64,000 nucleotides of DNA, from contig NC_071349.1 of NCBI RefSeq assembly GCF_027744825.2, positions 19,034,501 to 19,098,500 on the forward strand, written 5' to 3'. Each line of letters begins with the position of its first letter. Position 1 is the first letter of the stretch. The notes under the pieces are model-generated. The model did not search any database. It had not been told where the DNA came from and was given only the letters and a program-made list of their open reading frames with translations. Both the position numbers and the translations under genes were made by a program. The DNA comes from Synchiropus splendidus. Taxonomy: Eukaryota > Chordata > Actinopteri > Syngnathiformes > Callionymidae. Of the stretch, positions 49,993 to 62,056 are shown piece after piece.

Positions 49993-52510
49993 CCATGTTT
50001 CAAGCAGCTGCTGTTTATATTCCTCTGTTTCCCAGCTGCACGTCCTGCTTGTGGCATAAATCTGTAAAATCGCTGCAGAAATAAATGACTATATATTAAT
50101 TCAAATATCAACTGGAAAATAGACTCCGTGAGGAACATATTTTGTTTGAGGAGAGAGTGGAAATTGGCCCAAATGGGCATCGCTTGTGTGGGTTTATTGA
50201 AGTCTGCAGGAGATATATCATGGCTGGGACATTCACGGCGACTGCGCTCTGATGGCATCTGTGATTAATAGACTCCCTCATGTGAATGGAAGCCACAAAT
50301 TCATGATTATCCCAGGGAGACTTGAAGGCAGCCTCGGAAATACAGATGAGTATATGATGGTCCCCTCCGTCCGCTCCCTCACAGAGAACTCTGGAGTAAT
50401 GAGAGCCGCTATTGTGGCACTGGGCATAACGTGGCGCTCCAGTCTCAATGAGAGAGTTGGCTGTACTTCCATACGCGCCGACGGAGACGCTCACGGGCCT
50501 GAAATACTGCGGACGGCTTGTTTCATTACCACTTGTCATTCTCAGCGTCAATGCAACTCAATGCCTCTTTCACCCTCCACAAAAAAAGGGCTTCATCCAG
50601 AGTAATTGCTGTCGTTCAAGCTTCCCTTTCATCACAAAAGTTAAACGTCTGGCGATGGACTACAGTGGCGGTAAATGCCAGATCCTTTGGCAAGGACAGG
50701 GTAATTGTCTCATGGCTCAATCGCTTCTCCACAAAAGCCGGTGGAAAATGACGGGGCTTTAACATAATCAGAGCCAGTGTTGTAAAGGTTTCACCCGGGT
50801 AGAACGTCAGGACCAGCACTGCACTGTGACTCCCTTCCATTCCAGAAAATGTTTATCTCCATCTGAGGCTTCCATTTCTGCTCCACTCTTCAGCGCTGAG
50901 CGCCAGTAATTGGTTCCGTCTGCTCTTTAAACGTACAATATTTCTGTTAGTGGAAGAGAGAGGGCAGCGTGCCAGTGAGCAAGGCAAACCATGCACATGC
51001 TAATGATACAGCCATTCAGCATGATTTCAATAGAGGCTACATCATGAACTGTCTCAGTCGTGCGGCGGATAATCGACAGTAAATCTCATCCAGCAGCCAA
51101 ATGACTGCGGTTAGCTCTCAAAACGGTGCTTAGTTTGCTTTCACTGTTGCACTTGCGACTCCTCAAGATGCCCTTACGTGTCAGGGAGCGTGACAGATTG
51201 GCCCCCAATTCACAATGCAGTTCTGCAGGAGAATTGCTTTGCTTCAAAAAGGCTGGAGAGAGTTGCACAGGTGAGCCACTCTTCACCACCCGATTGTGAG
51301 GTCAAAACTGTGCTAACCGTGTGAACACAATCTCCTTGTTTCCCAAACTAAGGTGATACTAGAGGTGAAGGTGAAAATAAGAATAAGGTGAAAAACAGCC
51401 CTAAATTCTCCATTTTTTTTAGTGCCCCAATTGTAGCGTCATCGTACTGGTTTCCGTGAAAAGGGGTTTATCCCCGGTAACTTTGCTGAATTAGGCGCCA
51501 TCTTTGTTTTCGGGTGAAATCTTGCAGCTACCCACAGCTCTGGAGGTGCAGAACACGCATTTGAGTCCTCACCGTGACACACTGTTATTGATGTCTGAAG
51601 CTGTTGACGGGAATAAATTAGGACGCTTGCTTTGTGTCCTCTTTAGGCCACCGTAGTACAGGTTCAGCGCGCACTGAAGGCTATTATTGATCCACTTGTG
51701 CTACCAGCTGTTTCTTTAGCAGACTATACTGAGCTCCCTTCTTTGACGTAACAGAAACACAGTCCAACTTACGCCACATTTTTTCTTTCCATCCTCCACT
51801 GAGGTACAAGTTCGCAGGTCACTACTTGTGCTTGCTAACAGCTGCAATAAGCCAGATAATGGGGGCCCCTTTAGGAGCGACTTGTATCTCGTACCAAGTT
51901 GTATCACCGATAAGGAGCACCATCCCTTAGGACTGCTAACTAGCCACAAAACAGCAACAGCTAATCTAAAGGCTCCCACACGCAAGATCTCTGTCGTGTT
52001 TTCATTGTGATCTCTAAACGGCTCCGTGACAAAGAGGGAGCAGCGCTGCAGAGATGGAGGGTCACTATTTTTAGATGGCAGCAACAGGTAAGCCGGGAAA
52101 GAGGTGCGCGCACTTATACAGACGCCGCGTGAATGCGCTTGCAATATTGCCACAGTACTTAATGTCCCTCCTGACGTCAACGCTGAAGCGGGAATGAAAG
52201 CGCTCGGTTGTGCTACAGAGCAAATACCCAGAGGGAGCCTCCATTGTTGCTGGAGATTTAAACCACTGCAACCTTAAATCAACACTTCATTAAAATGTCT
52301 CCTGCTTCCCAAGAGAACCCTGGATTGTGTTGACACCAGTGTACCAGATGCATATAAGCCATCTCTCCCCCACGTGGGACAATCTGATCACCATTTTATT
52401 TCCCCCTGCGAGTGCCGCCTCATCGTCGCATCTTGAAAGCAGCAAACTTGAACCAGACTCAGGATTAGGCCTCTCAAAGAAGGACATTTAAGATTATCTC
52501 AGCGCCAAGC
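49993..52510. other. Long unique stretch; candidate conserved non-coding block at 50120-50760
   Basis: No repeats or exons supported. The block 50120-50760 is repeat-free, with CATTTCAGC-free, evenly mixed sequence and many TAAT/ATTA words. A 117-codon forward frame in it (50252-50605) has no recognised motif. It stands out as a candidate enhancer by texture only. Confidence 0.3.
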
Positions 52511-52664
52511 TGATGAGGCTTCGTGAAACGGGGTCCACATTTTCCGAGCTCAGCAGGTGGCGCTCGTGGTTAAGAATTATGTGAGGTTTCATAAATCTAA
52601 ATATCTTAGTGCAGAGCGTGCCGCGTAGTGGCCTCTGAAAATGAGGTTTCATGAAGCCTCATAA
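52511..52664 (-). mobile_element. Fold-back MITE copy 13
   Basis: CTGATGAGGCTTCGTGAAAC opens the element. The core TCAGCAGGTGGCGC at 52550-52563 is a consensus match with C at the Y position. The right arm core has decayed to GTGCCGCGTAGTGG. The right end GAGGTTTCATGAAGCCTCAT is present. Confidence 0.85.
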
Positions 52665-52866
52665 GTGCCTCACTAGTACGCGCTCACTGCAATGTTGCAA
52701 CTCCAGACGAAATCTGCCACTAGAGTTTCAGTCTTTGATCCTACCTATCCAGAAACTAGCGGCCATGTTGGTTAGGCTTGAGCTCATCCGCATTCTTCAA
52801 AAAAACAATGCTCTGTACTGACACCTTCAGTCAAGAGAAAAATGTGGATTCATATTGAAAGAAACT

Positions 52867-53514
52867 ATACCGAAACTACTGGACTATAAGCGGCTACTTT
52901 TTTCTCGCGGTCTGAGCCCTGCGGCTTATACAACAGCGCAGCTAATGTATGCATTTTTACGGGCTAAAATCAAATTAAATCAGAGGCAATGAAATCGATG
53001 AAATACGCCCTCAAAATGCGCTGTTTTCGCCTGCGTGTCCACAGCTCTGCCAACAGAGTGGATCTCCTGCAGGTCTGGAATCGAGAAGCAGCCGCTGAGA
53101 CCAGCAGTGGTGTCTGAACTTTGGATACGCGGGCGACAACAGCACATTTTGAGGGCTTTAATGTGAACAAAAGATGTGAGACGCTGTCTCCAGACAAAGA
53201 GCGATCGGCTCAAAAGTCCGACGTGAGCACAAGTGAGACGGGTTTTGGCCGCGGACTTGGTCCCGGATGGAGAGCTGCACCTTGTCTATTGTGAGAGCAG
53301 CGGGGATCAATCAAGACGCTCCGTATTACGCAGCTTGTTTCTGCTATTTCCTCACTCTGGATGCTGGACCCTGTTTTCAAAAGCGTTTTTAAGCTGGTGC
53401 ACCACTGACCTGTCCACAGCGCAGACAGCACCACTGAACCTGGGGCCTTCCTTCTTAAATTTAGTGGGTGCAGCTAATATTCCGGTGCGCTCTATAGTCC
53501 GTAACTTACGGTAT
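52867..53514 (+). mobile_element. 'ggactataag' element, copy 2, both ends present
   Basis: The ends ATACCGAAACTACTGGACTA and, inverted at the right, ATACCGTAAGTTACGGACTA form terminal inverted repeats. The interior carries a minus-strand frame around SSDTTAGLSGC-F and AVDTQAKTAHFEGV that is preserved, with substitutions, in copy 1 (SSDTTAALSCC-F and AVDTRAKTAHFEDF). Whether that reflects coding history or just shared ancestry is unclear. Superfamily not identified. Confidence 0.75.
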
Positions 53515-55285
53515 CTACATGATTCTACTGCTCCACACCTCACTCCTCTAATTAAAACGACGCCTCCCACTCTCACTCATGTTCTCCCCTCCGGGCAACA
53601 GTATTTTTTCACGGCCACGTCTCCTGAAGGTGCTTTTCTTCCCCGGTGTTCGCTCACGAAAGGCCGTCTGCACATTTGAAAACCGTTGTAATTAAAAACA
53701 GTCCTGAGATATCTTCCCTACAGAGTTACCACGGGGTAAAGAAGTCTTTCCAGAGGGCGAGCGACAGGTGGCGCAGGGAGTGAAGGAAGGTCTGGCCAAG
53801 GGAAGACATTGTTGGTCGGTGAAAAAGCTGGGATCTGAAGACAGACTTGGCTCTGGTCAAAAGCTCCACTGACACCTCATCTCTGCCGCTTGATGCGCAT
53901 AAACAGAAAAAAATAAATCAAACTAAACCCGCTCCTCTGTCACACAGCTCTAATTCACATTCACGTCCCACTCTTGCCCGTATGTTTGCTGCCGTAATTC
54001 TCTCTCCAGACTCTTTGTATCCCTGGATCTGGAGGAAGCGTCGGCTGTCTGTGCGACGGCAGGACGGCTACAGAGGCAGAGGACACCGGCATGAATTATA
54101 CATTCACCAAAGGGTCACAGAGGGATGAGGCGTTGTCAAAATAAATGTATGGAAGGCATGCAAAGAGGAATATTATCTGTCACTGGCCAAGGTTACTAAA
54201 CATGCGCGGCTCCGATTCTGCATCCAGAGACAGAGCAGGAGTTTCAAGAACTGCTGGAGGCCTGAGTGAGCGGCAGGACGGGAGGTGAGCAGCCGCCCCA
54301 CTGATGCTTCCCATAAATCCCGCCTCTAAGTGGTTTATTCACCTCAAGAACAATGGCTTGAATCCAGTTAACGGTTTGATTGTTCTCAATGTCAAACTTG
54401 ATTTGAATTTTCTTGATAACGAAATTTTATACGTCTAGATAAGGCGAAAATATTCTCAATCAAATAGACCCAGATGGATCGGATGGGATGTATGTGAAAG
54501 GCATTTGACAGGCAAAACTCCATCAGAGCAAATAAGCAAAACCAATGAGGTTATTTTTCGTCCCGTCACTCAGAACACTAGGCCCTTTGCTTGTGAACAC
54601 CTTCTCCCTCCCAACATGTCCAGTGGCGTCCTATGTTGACACCGCAGTCAGCCTTCTGTGTCGCATGTTGACACTCGCTGTTTCAATTGAGTAAATATGT
54701 TTTTTTTTCTCAGATAATTTTCCAGGCGGCTCCGGGGCTTGGGGTGTGTGTGTGTGTGTGGGAGGAGAGGGTCAGGAGCTCTGTCCACCATAGTATTTGA
54801 GGGCATAAAGGACGCTGTTCTCCACTTTCTGAAGTAGTCATTTGAGGCGCTTTATCTACCAAGTGACGCATCATATAGTGGCGCCATCCCATAGTTCACC
54901 TAACCCCAACCTCCGTCTTGCTTTGCGTGAGGCGCTGCCCACGGCGTCAGGATACGTGGTGGGAGGCGGGACATATGCTTTAACCGGAAGCCTAAATCGT
55001 CAACACGTGACGCCGAAGGCAGCGTCGACAAAAAAGTCTATCGAAAGCCTTGGCAGGGATGAATATGTTGAACCAGAAATAAAAGCTAGAGGAATCCATT
55101 TCTGCTGAACGCCATATTTGTTTGGCTTCCCTCTTCTTCTCACCTCTTCACTGAACAGTGAACTCTACTGACACCTACAGACATCAACTCATACCAGCCG
55201 ATTTATCAACAGACTAATATCTCATTTATTTATTAAATATTTCCGCACAAATCGGACACAAATCATCCTGCACATAGTCTTTTCC
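53515..55285. other. Unique sequence, no gene recognised
   Basis: A short GT run lies near 54741-54760. No supported exon. Confidence 0.4.
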
Positions 55286-55286
55286 C

Positions 55287-55400
55287 TAGGCTTTTAGCTA
55301 GGGGGGAGTCTGGGCGTCTGCAAAACATGGAAAAATATACGCCCGATTGTCGACCGTAGCTTGGCCGCCAGATTACGGTATATGGTGGTATCTGGCTAAG
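55287..55400. mobile_element. Palindromic fold-back MITE (second family), half copy
   Basis: CCTAGGCTTTTAGCTAGGGG and GTCTGCAAAACATGGAAAAA match the left arm at 26545, followed by TAGCTTGGCCGCCAGAT and TGGTATCTGGC. The mirror arm is absent. Confidence 0.8.
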
Positions 55401-57903
55401 AAGTAGGGGTATATAAAAAGCATTTTAAAAGTCAAACTACTGGATCGAAAACAAGTTTTCTATTATTTAGTTTTATATGTAAGATAAGACTGGGAAAGAA
55501 AGGCAAACAGTTCGGGTTGCCAGATTTCACACAGAAAAGTAAGAGGCACCACTTTAACTAAACAAACTAAGCGGCTGCTTGACAAACCGCTGCCTAATGC
55601 TCATGCATAAGTCATGCCTGAAACAAGTGAGAAGGATGTGACGAAGGTTAAGGCAGATACTTCTTTGTTTTAGATAGAAACTTGAGAGTGACGTCATGAC
55701 AAAGACACCTTTACATAATGTCTCATTGCTACTCCAGACAGCTTCAAACTTCAGTAAGTTATTTCGACAGAAAGTAGAGACAAAAAAAAAACGGTGACTC
55801 ATTGATAAGTAGCCATTGTTGTTGCCAGCTGCTTCCCATTTTCCTCTCCCTGAATACGTCTTTGAAAGCTGGAATAGCCCGAAGTAAGATGTCACATCTG
55901 ACATCGCCACACAGCGGAGTGGACCAAAATAACGCTGACAATCAGGTGCTTCATCACTCACCGTCTGTAAGATTGGCTGTTATAAATATCTGCCACATCT
56001 CGCCGCATGTTTGGAGCCTCAGCGAGACCATTGTTCATAGACTCACCGACACCCGGGAGCTTACAAACAGAATCAGCTTCCGACAAGACGGATGTAAATG
56101 TGGCGTGTCAGTGCTCCGGCTCTCATGCTTCCTCTGCCTCCGTCGTCCCACGGTGATGCGCATCCGTTGTGTCGCCCCACTGAAGGTGCGTCGGAAAAAA
56201 GTCCCGCCTGAAGGAAACTTGCAGCATTTGGTATGTTAAAATAATTGCTAGAATCTGCCGACTACAGAGAAAAAAAAAAACGCGCTTACACTGCAAAAAT
56301 AACATCCCACAGAGTTGAACTGTTGCGTCCGCTCACAAATTTGTTTTCATCAATGAATTATTAAAGTACAGTACGCGGAATGGTATTTATGGCCGTAAAG
56401 ATGACCTTCCGCAGAGGTCCTAACTGACCGAGTGTTGACGACTCGGCAGATTTGTTTCATGACGCAGCTGATGACCGGGTCGGGCCGTCACTTCCAGTTC
56501 AGCCCATGCACTACAGGTCCGGCGACAGACAACACTGAAGCCACTCGCTCTTCCACAGGTCGACTCGGATAAATATGAAGCACAAGTGTGAAACATTTTG
56601 GGAGTCAACACAGCTCAGCCATCACCAGCTCCTCATCTGCATCAGGCAGACACGAAAACACAACCGATGCAACGAAGCAGACCCCAAAAAAAACAAGTCT
56701 TTCAAGATTAATACGCGGCACAGCACAGCAGACGGACGGACCAATCAGGAGAGTGCATCATCGACCTTAAAAGGAGGATGGTCTGAGCTGTCAACAGATG
56801 TTTGTACACCTCTCAAGAGTTCACGACACGGTTGGGTAGCGTCTGTCGATTCCTTCATTTTCCCAGGATTCCTGCCTGATCAGCAGATCCGGCGAGCGAA
56901 ACAAGAACCTGCCAGAGGATCCAGGATTAATGTCCTGCGGCGCTGAATTCTCCACCCCACCACAAACTGCTACTGAAGGGGTAAATTCAGAACTTGGTGA
57001 ACACGTTATTCCACATGGAATCGACTGTGACCATGCCTTGAACACTCGCTCCATCATCTTGAACCACTTGGAGGTCTCTCCTGGGTACGTTCTGCCAGCG
57101 GGAAGCCCAAACGCTGGCAGTGGGAGTGAGCGCGCACCGCACTGTTTGATGTGGTGACGCGGAAACACAAGGGACACAGCGAACACAGGAAATAATACGT
57201 CCCCTGATCAAACATGAGCTCGGTACCACTGACCTATGGACACAAATCCCATTGCCATGTGAGCCTCTTATCATTTTCAAAAGTGACTTCAGGGTTTCCA
57301 CAGAAAATCAGTCAGGCAAGGTGTTGACCGCCCACGTTGGAGTGTGATCGAGGGATAGGCAAGTAGGAAACATTGTGCTACACAAGCCAGTCCTGTACTG
57401 TGAGAGGCACTGTATCTTCTCCCCCAAAAAAACAGACAGGAGTTCTGTCAGAATTATTTTGGGGTTAAATTGTGGGCATGTGCGGCGACAAGTGAACACG
57501 AGAGACACCACAAGCTACCGGATACAGTTTTCTAGTTCTCTATTTTTCATCTTTTCAGTTTGAATGGTGGTGGACCTTAATAATGTGGGAAACACAGTAC
57601 TTTAATTTCATATGTTTATTATTATTATTATTATTATCGATGTTGCATTTTCATTTTTGGGACTATTCAATTAACTTATTTAAATCTAGCCTTTTAAAAA
57701 GACTAAAAAAGAAGTCCCACTCCCCACCCTTGCAAAACAACTTTACTTTGAAATACTTTTCATTGCTATGGTGTGATTCCAGAGAAATGTTCAAATGTTT
57801 GAAAGAAATTGATTCAAGACCCTTCTGACCCTTCACACTTGGTCTCACGTTTCGATGAGTTTAACGTAGGCATTAAGACATGAAAAGAATAGGTGTGACC
57901 CGT
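55401..57903. other. Unique sequence, no gene recognised
   Basis: No supported feature. A TTATTATTA run lies near 57616-57637. Confidence 0.4.
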
Positions 57904-58050
57904 GATGGGTTCATGAGGCTTCATGAAACAGTGCCCATAAGATGACACTTCTAAAAGCTCTAAAATCTCTGGATCAATGAAAGTTTTTAACCCAAGAGCG
58001 CCACCTACTGAAATCTGACAATGAGGACACAGTTTCATGAAGCCTCATAA
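57903..58050 (+). mobile_element. Fold-back MITE copy 14
   Basis: GTGATGGGTTCATGAGGC and TTCATGAAACAGTGCCC open the element. The left core is deleted (AAGATGACACTT). The right core GCGCCACCTACTGA at 57998-58011 and the end ACAGTTTCATGAAGCCTCAT are intact. Confidence 0.87.
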
Positions 58051-58209
58051 GGTGTTGCGATGTGATGGTGACCTGAGAGGTGAGTCCCACGAAACCTACA
58101 AGACTACATTGTCTGCAAAGGTGTGAGTAAATAAACGGGACTTGTTGGACTCATGGATGGGATTAGAATAACTGCAGAAAAATGCGGAAAACTGACTTTT
58201 TTTCATCAG

Positions 58210-58457
58210 ATGTTTTTCCTTAAAGTGATGATTTGACCAAGCCAATCATTCACTGAGGGAGATTGAAAACAGCAGGACGGAGACGAGCCTGACGTACTGT
58301 GGCCATCACTCTCTGCACAGCAACACGCTGCCATCCGGAGGAGAGACAGAGCTTCTGAGCGTCGGCTCTTGCTGCGGCTGTTTGTCCTGAAGCCATCGTG
58401 CGAGTCCCAGCTGCTCTGCAGGGAGCCCACCAGCACACACCCAAACACCCTCAGATG
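58210..58457 (+). other. Possible spliced exon (non-coding or unknown)
   Basis: A polypyrimidine tract TTTTTTTCATCAG ends at 58209 and CTCAGATG|GTGAGT gives a near-consensus donor at 58457. The 248-bp segment has one frame open for about 190 bp at its right end, but no recognised protein. It may be an exon of a forward transcript, a lncRNA, or chance. It lies about 1.2 kb left of the divergent minus-strand exon. Confidence 0.2.
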
Positions 58458-59639
58458 GTGAGTCCTGACAGCAACTCCGTGTCCTGACGGATCCGCTGAC
58501 AAACATCATCAGCTAATTGGAGTCATAATTGCCAAACTGACCAAAGTGGGCACGGCGCCGCTGAAGCATGACAGGGCCCGGCATCTCATGTGCTCATTTG
58601 GATCTTCTGATGGAAAAACACCGGGAGTTCAGAAGCTTGACTGGCAGCCTGTGAAGTCACCGTGCAGCTGATGGACTGGGATCATGAAGCCCAGTCACAG
58701 AGAGTCACTGTCACTCTGACACATCTGTTTGACAAGGTGAGCGTATCGCATCCCCCCCCCCTCCTCTTCTCTTCTCTTGCTGCTGGCGCTCACCTGCGTG
58801 TGTCTCTGAGTGACGGCCCAGCACATGCTTCACGCATGACGCCGCCGACCCAAACCCTGCAGCAACCACCCAGCGGTGGAGGTGGAAGCCGCCGTCACAC
58901 AGGCTGTAAATCTCTCCACACAAATCCTGCAACCAGTTTGCATTTGCTCTGCAGGAGTCCTGCGCCTGCTGGGAGAGTTTTCTCAGCCCGCCAGCAGTTT
59001 GTGGAAACACTTCCTAGATGAGTTGAAAATGGCTGTTAACTAGAAGCAGCTGCGAGACTGATGAATGCCGAGGTGGAGATTTACCGGCGATGAGGACCAT
59101 CTGACGCCGCAGTTCTGTGCTTATTAGACAGGTGTTTTGAAAGATTATGTTACGGTGAGGTGCACGACTAGAATCGAACACAGCGTGATGGGGAAGGCGT
59201 GGCTTGAACCATCCATTGAACCAGCTCAGATGCAGCTCCCAGGGCTGTAGGGGAGTCAGTCAATGTTTTTGATCCAACCTGAGTTGTAAGACTCAAACCT
59301 TTGAAACACGGTATTCAGTTGTGAAGGCTGCACCATGCGACCCAACTGTCAGGTGCTGGCCACTGCACAAGACTCACTCAGCACTGTGCCAGTCCCGACA
59401 CCGCATTTGAGCCTGAAAAGAGCCTCACACTGGCTCCGCCCACACAGACACAACTCACCTGCAGAGGCAGGTGCGCGCAACACGCACCGGTCACGCAGAG
59501 GACGAGTGCATGACGAAATAAATAACCCTTCATTCCACCTCCATGTGCAGACACAGCGACTCCCACTGTAAGTCACGCTTTATCCGAACAGCCAGACGCG
59601 GGACTACAGCCGTATAAAGACGTGTAAAACGAAGCATCG
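58458..59639. other. Unique sequence with C-run
   Basis: No supported gene. A C10 run lies near 58752-58761. Frames here are overlapping shadows. Confidence 0.35.
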
Positions 59640-60180
59640 ACACGCATCAAGCCGGTCACATTTCACACGTCAAGTTTCAGCGGAGCGGAGCCCCTCAACT
59701 CACCGATCAGAGCGAGCTGCAGGAAGTACAGTCCGAGCAAGTCCATCCTGGCGCGCGACGCTTATTCAAGGCGATGCAATCCTGCCGTTACGCGCTGGTA
59801 AAAGAGGCTCCGGTGACAGAGAAAACCGCAGCCGCTGGTCGGGGTTGACACTTCCTCTGAATTACGTGAGGAAGCGGGAGCGCAGCATCATTTTTAACAG
59901 TCAAACTTTTGTCGCGGGGGGGACCAGAAAACGAACCATGAAGCCGGCGGATGCTGATCAACCACAGCGCGCGGGAGAGTTCGTGCCTTAAGAAGAAGAA
60001 ATCGCGCGTGCTGAGCCGAGCATTCCGTGTGTTTTTCCTCTTTAGATCCGTCCGCTCGTCTCCTCCGCGCCTCCACCTGCGCTCCGTCTGCGAGCTGCGG
60101 AGAAGTCTCGGGAGCGCGCTGCTTTGCGCACGCCGCTCCTGCGACCCTCCTTCCAGCCCTCGCTCGTTTAGAAGAGAAAA
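59640..60180 (-). promoter_or_regulatory. CpG-rich promoter region and 5' UTR
   Basis: This is the densest CpG block in the window, with repeated CGCGCG, GCGCG and CGCC words (for example GGCGCGCGACG, CCGCGCCTCC, GCGCACGCCGC). It surrounds and extends upstream of the minus-strand exon start at 59746, as expected for a CpG-island promoter. No TATA box is evident. The transcription start cannot be placed. Confidence 0.6.
59704..59746 (-). CDS. First coding exon of an unidentified secreted or membrane protein (signal peptide)
   Basis: The minus strand reads AGGATGG at the start (purine at -3, G at +4, a good start context), and an in-frame TAA lies 15 nt upstream (59762-59764), which fixes the start. 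The 14 complete codons give MDLLGLYFLQLALI, a hydrophobic core with little charge, as in the front of an N-terminal signal peptide. The exon ends in the first base of the next codon at a consensus donor CG|GTGAGT (intron begins 59703), so the intron is phase 1, common after signal-peptide exons. It lies in a CpG-rich block. The remaining exons would lie to the left. None was found in the window, so the first intron may exceed 59 kb or exons were missed. I do not recognise the gene. Confidence 0.6.
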
Positions 60181-61895
60181 AAAATCCAATTTTATCCCAA
60201 GTTGAAATAGGGCAAGCTGAATCGATAGTCTATTTCATTCTGCCATAAAAATGGAAACAATAAAGCTGCGTGAAAATGGCGCATGGGTGGGTCGGGCACT
60301 TTCTGAAAGTCGCCTCCCAAAACTTGCAGGAGACGCATTGATTGTGCGGCGCTTCAGACTTCACCCCCTCTCCTCTATTAGCAGCAGGAGCGGAGTCAGA
60401 GCACAGGCAGGCTGACTCACTGTCTGTGGTGGACATGAGGAGCCAGCACGGGCGGTTGGAGGCGACCTGCTGCCTCACACACGAGGCAAAAATCGTGAGC
60501 GCCACCTGGGTTTGGGGGGCATCCGGTCTGACTGGAGACCCCGACGCTGAAGCCTCGTCGACCTTGCCAAAGAATGGCTGTGCACCAACAATCACAAAAG
60601 CATGAATCACTGGGAATATTTAACTTCCTCATTATGCCGTTATGGATCGCCTTTTAGGTTCAAATCCCAAATTGGTTTCAAGTCCATTAACTCTAGGAAA
60701 GGAAAGATATTGGTGAGTGGATTCTCAGCGGGGAGTTTTTTCCCCCCCCATCTTTCATGTTTGTGCGGCGTGTGCGGAATCGGCGGCGCAGACAGGGAAC
60801 GGATCAGATGGGAATGCGAGAAGCGAGCCTGGAGGTTGTGTTTTAATTAGGACCAGATCACAGCACATCATGGTGCCGAGTCAGGCCCACTTCAAGGAGG
60901 GTGCAGGATGGGGCCACATGATGCGCTGATGCCACCCGCACCCGTGCTACAGTCAGCGTCTCAGGGTGGAGGGATCTCCCCGGTGACCTCTGAGGGGACC
61001 ATCTAGGTGCCGTCTCAGAGCCCCACATCCCACCCACCACACCTGGGTTTCACTATGTAACAAAGGATCTATGTTCTGACAGCTTGTGCTGGGATCAGAC
61101 ACACGAGGCTGAGTGGAGTTTTCACCTCACGTTTCAGGCTTCAGCATCTTGTCGGTGGGACATTCCAGTGCGGTGGGAGGAGGCCCTGGGTCGGAACCAG
61201 AACACACCGTAAGGAATATGACAGAGGAACACTGCGGTCACTTTAAGCTCTTTTTCCATAGAAATGGAATGTTCTTCTCATGAGTCCTTAAAGAAGTCAA
61301 ATACTGTGTACGACAGTGCTTGTAATACTGGTCACATCCACCTTGTGCATCACTGTTCCCTGTATGTTGCTCATGCTCATCTATTCTTGGACTCTGGCCT
61401 ACTTATTTGCAGGAACCTCAGGTAGTACAGTACTAGCCATCATGCAGATGTAGGTCCCTAGAGTGAGAATAAAACTGGGAAAATGTGTTTAAATTCTCTG
61501 GCCCGTCTGCCTAGAATGAAGTACATACAGAAGCACTTGAAGGTGACACATCTTGGGACTCCAGCGTGAGTCCAAACCCTGGGTATCCATGTCATCCCAC
61601 CCTTGTTTCCTGTGGTGTGTGACCATGCTTCATCTGCTCTCCAGGTCTGGTGGCTCTGCTTGTGTTCTCAGCCACGGTCACAAGAGCTTTCAAATCTCAG
61701 TTCTAACCTGGTTTCTTTAAGCTTTTTGGTTGAGTGAGAAGTGATGCAGGAGGCTTCTGGGCCTCCTCACCTCAGCTGCCTTCTATCCTTAGGTAGGGTT
61801 CACTGGGCTCTGACTCTTTTAGGGCAGGTGAGTCAAGTTCCAAGGCTTGACTAAGTAAAGAGAGCAGGCTTCCAGTCTGGTGCTGTGATTCAAGT
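60181..61895. other. Upstream flank and unique sequence
   Basis: It lies upstream of the minus-strand exon. CpG density falls after about 60400. No recognisable gene, repeat or RNA. Confidence 0.35.
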
Positions 61896-62056
61896 GACGG
61901 GTTTATGAGGCTTCATGAAGCGGTGACCTCATCTTCAGAGCCCACTAGATGGCACTCTCCGCGCTAAAGTCTTGGGATTCAATAGAATTATTTTTAAACC
62001 AAAAGCGCCATCTACTGAGCTTTAAAATTGAGGACACTGTTTCATGAAGCCTCATC
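61896..62056 (+). mobile_element. Fold-back MITE copy 15, two intact CTCF-like cores
   Basis: GTGACGGGTTTATGAGGC and TTCATGAAGCGGTGACC open the element. The core CCACTAGATGGCAC is at 61942-61955, and the inverted GCGCCATCTACTGA at 62005-62018, 63 bp start to start. The end ACACTGTTTCATGAAGCCTC is intact. It is one of the most complete copies. Confidence 0.9.

Noticed and set aside
59788..60189. A 133-codon minus-strand frame upstream of the signal-peptide exon
   Set aside because: It lies in the putative 5' UTR and CpG-rich block and has no known domain. The GC content alone favours long frames here.
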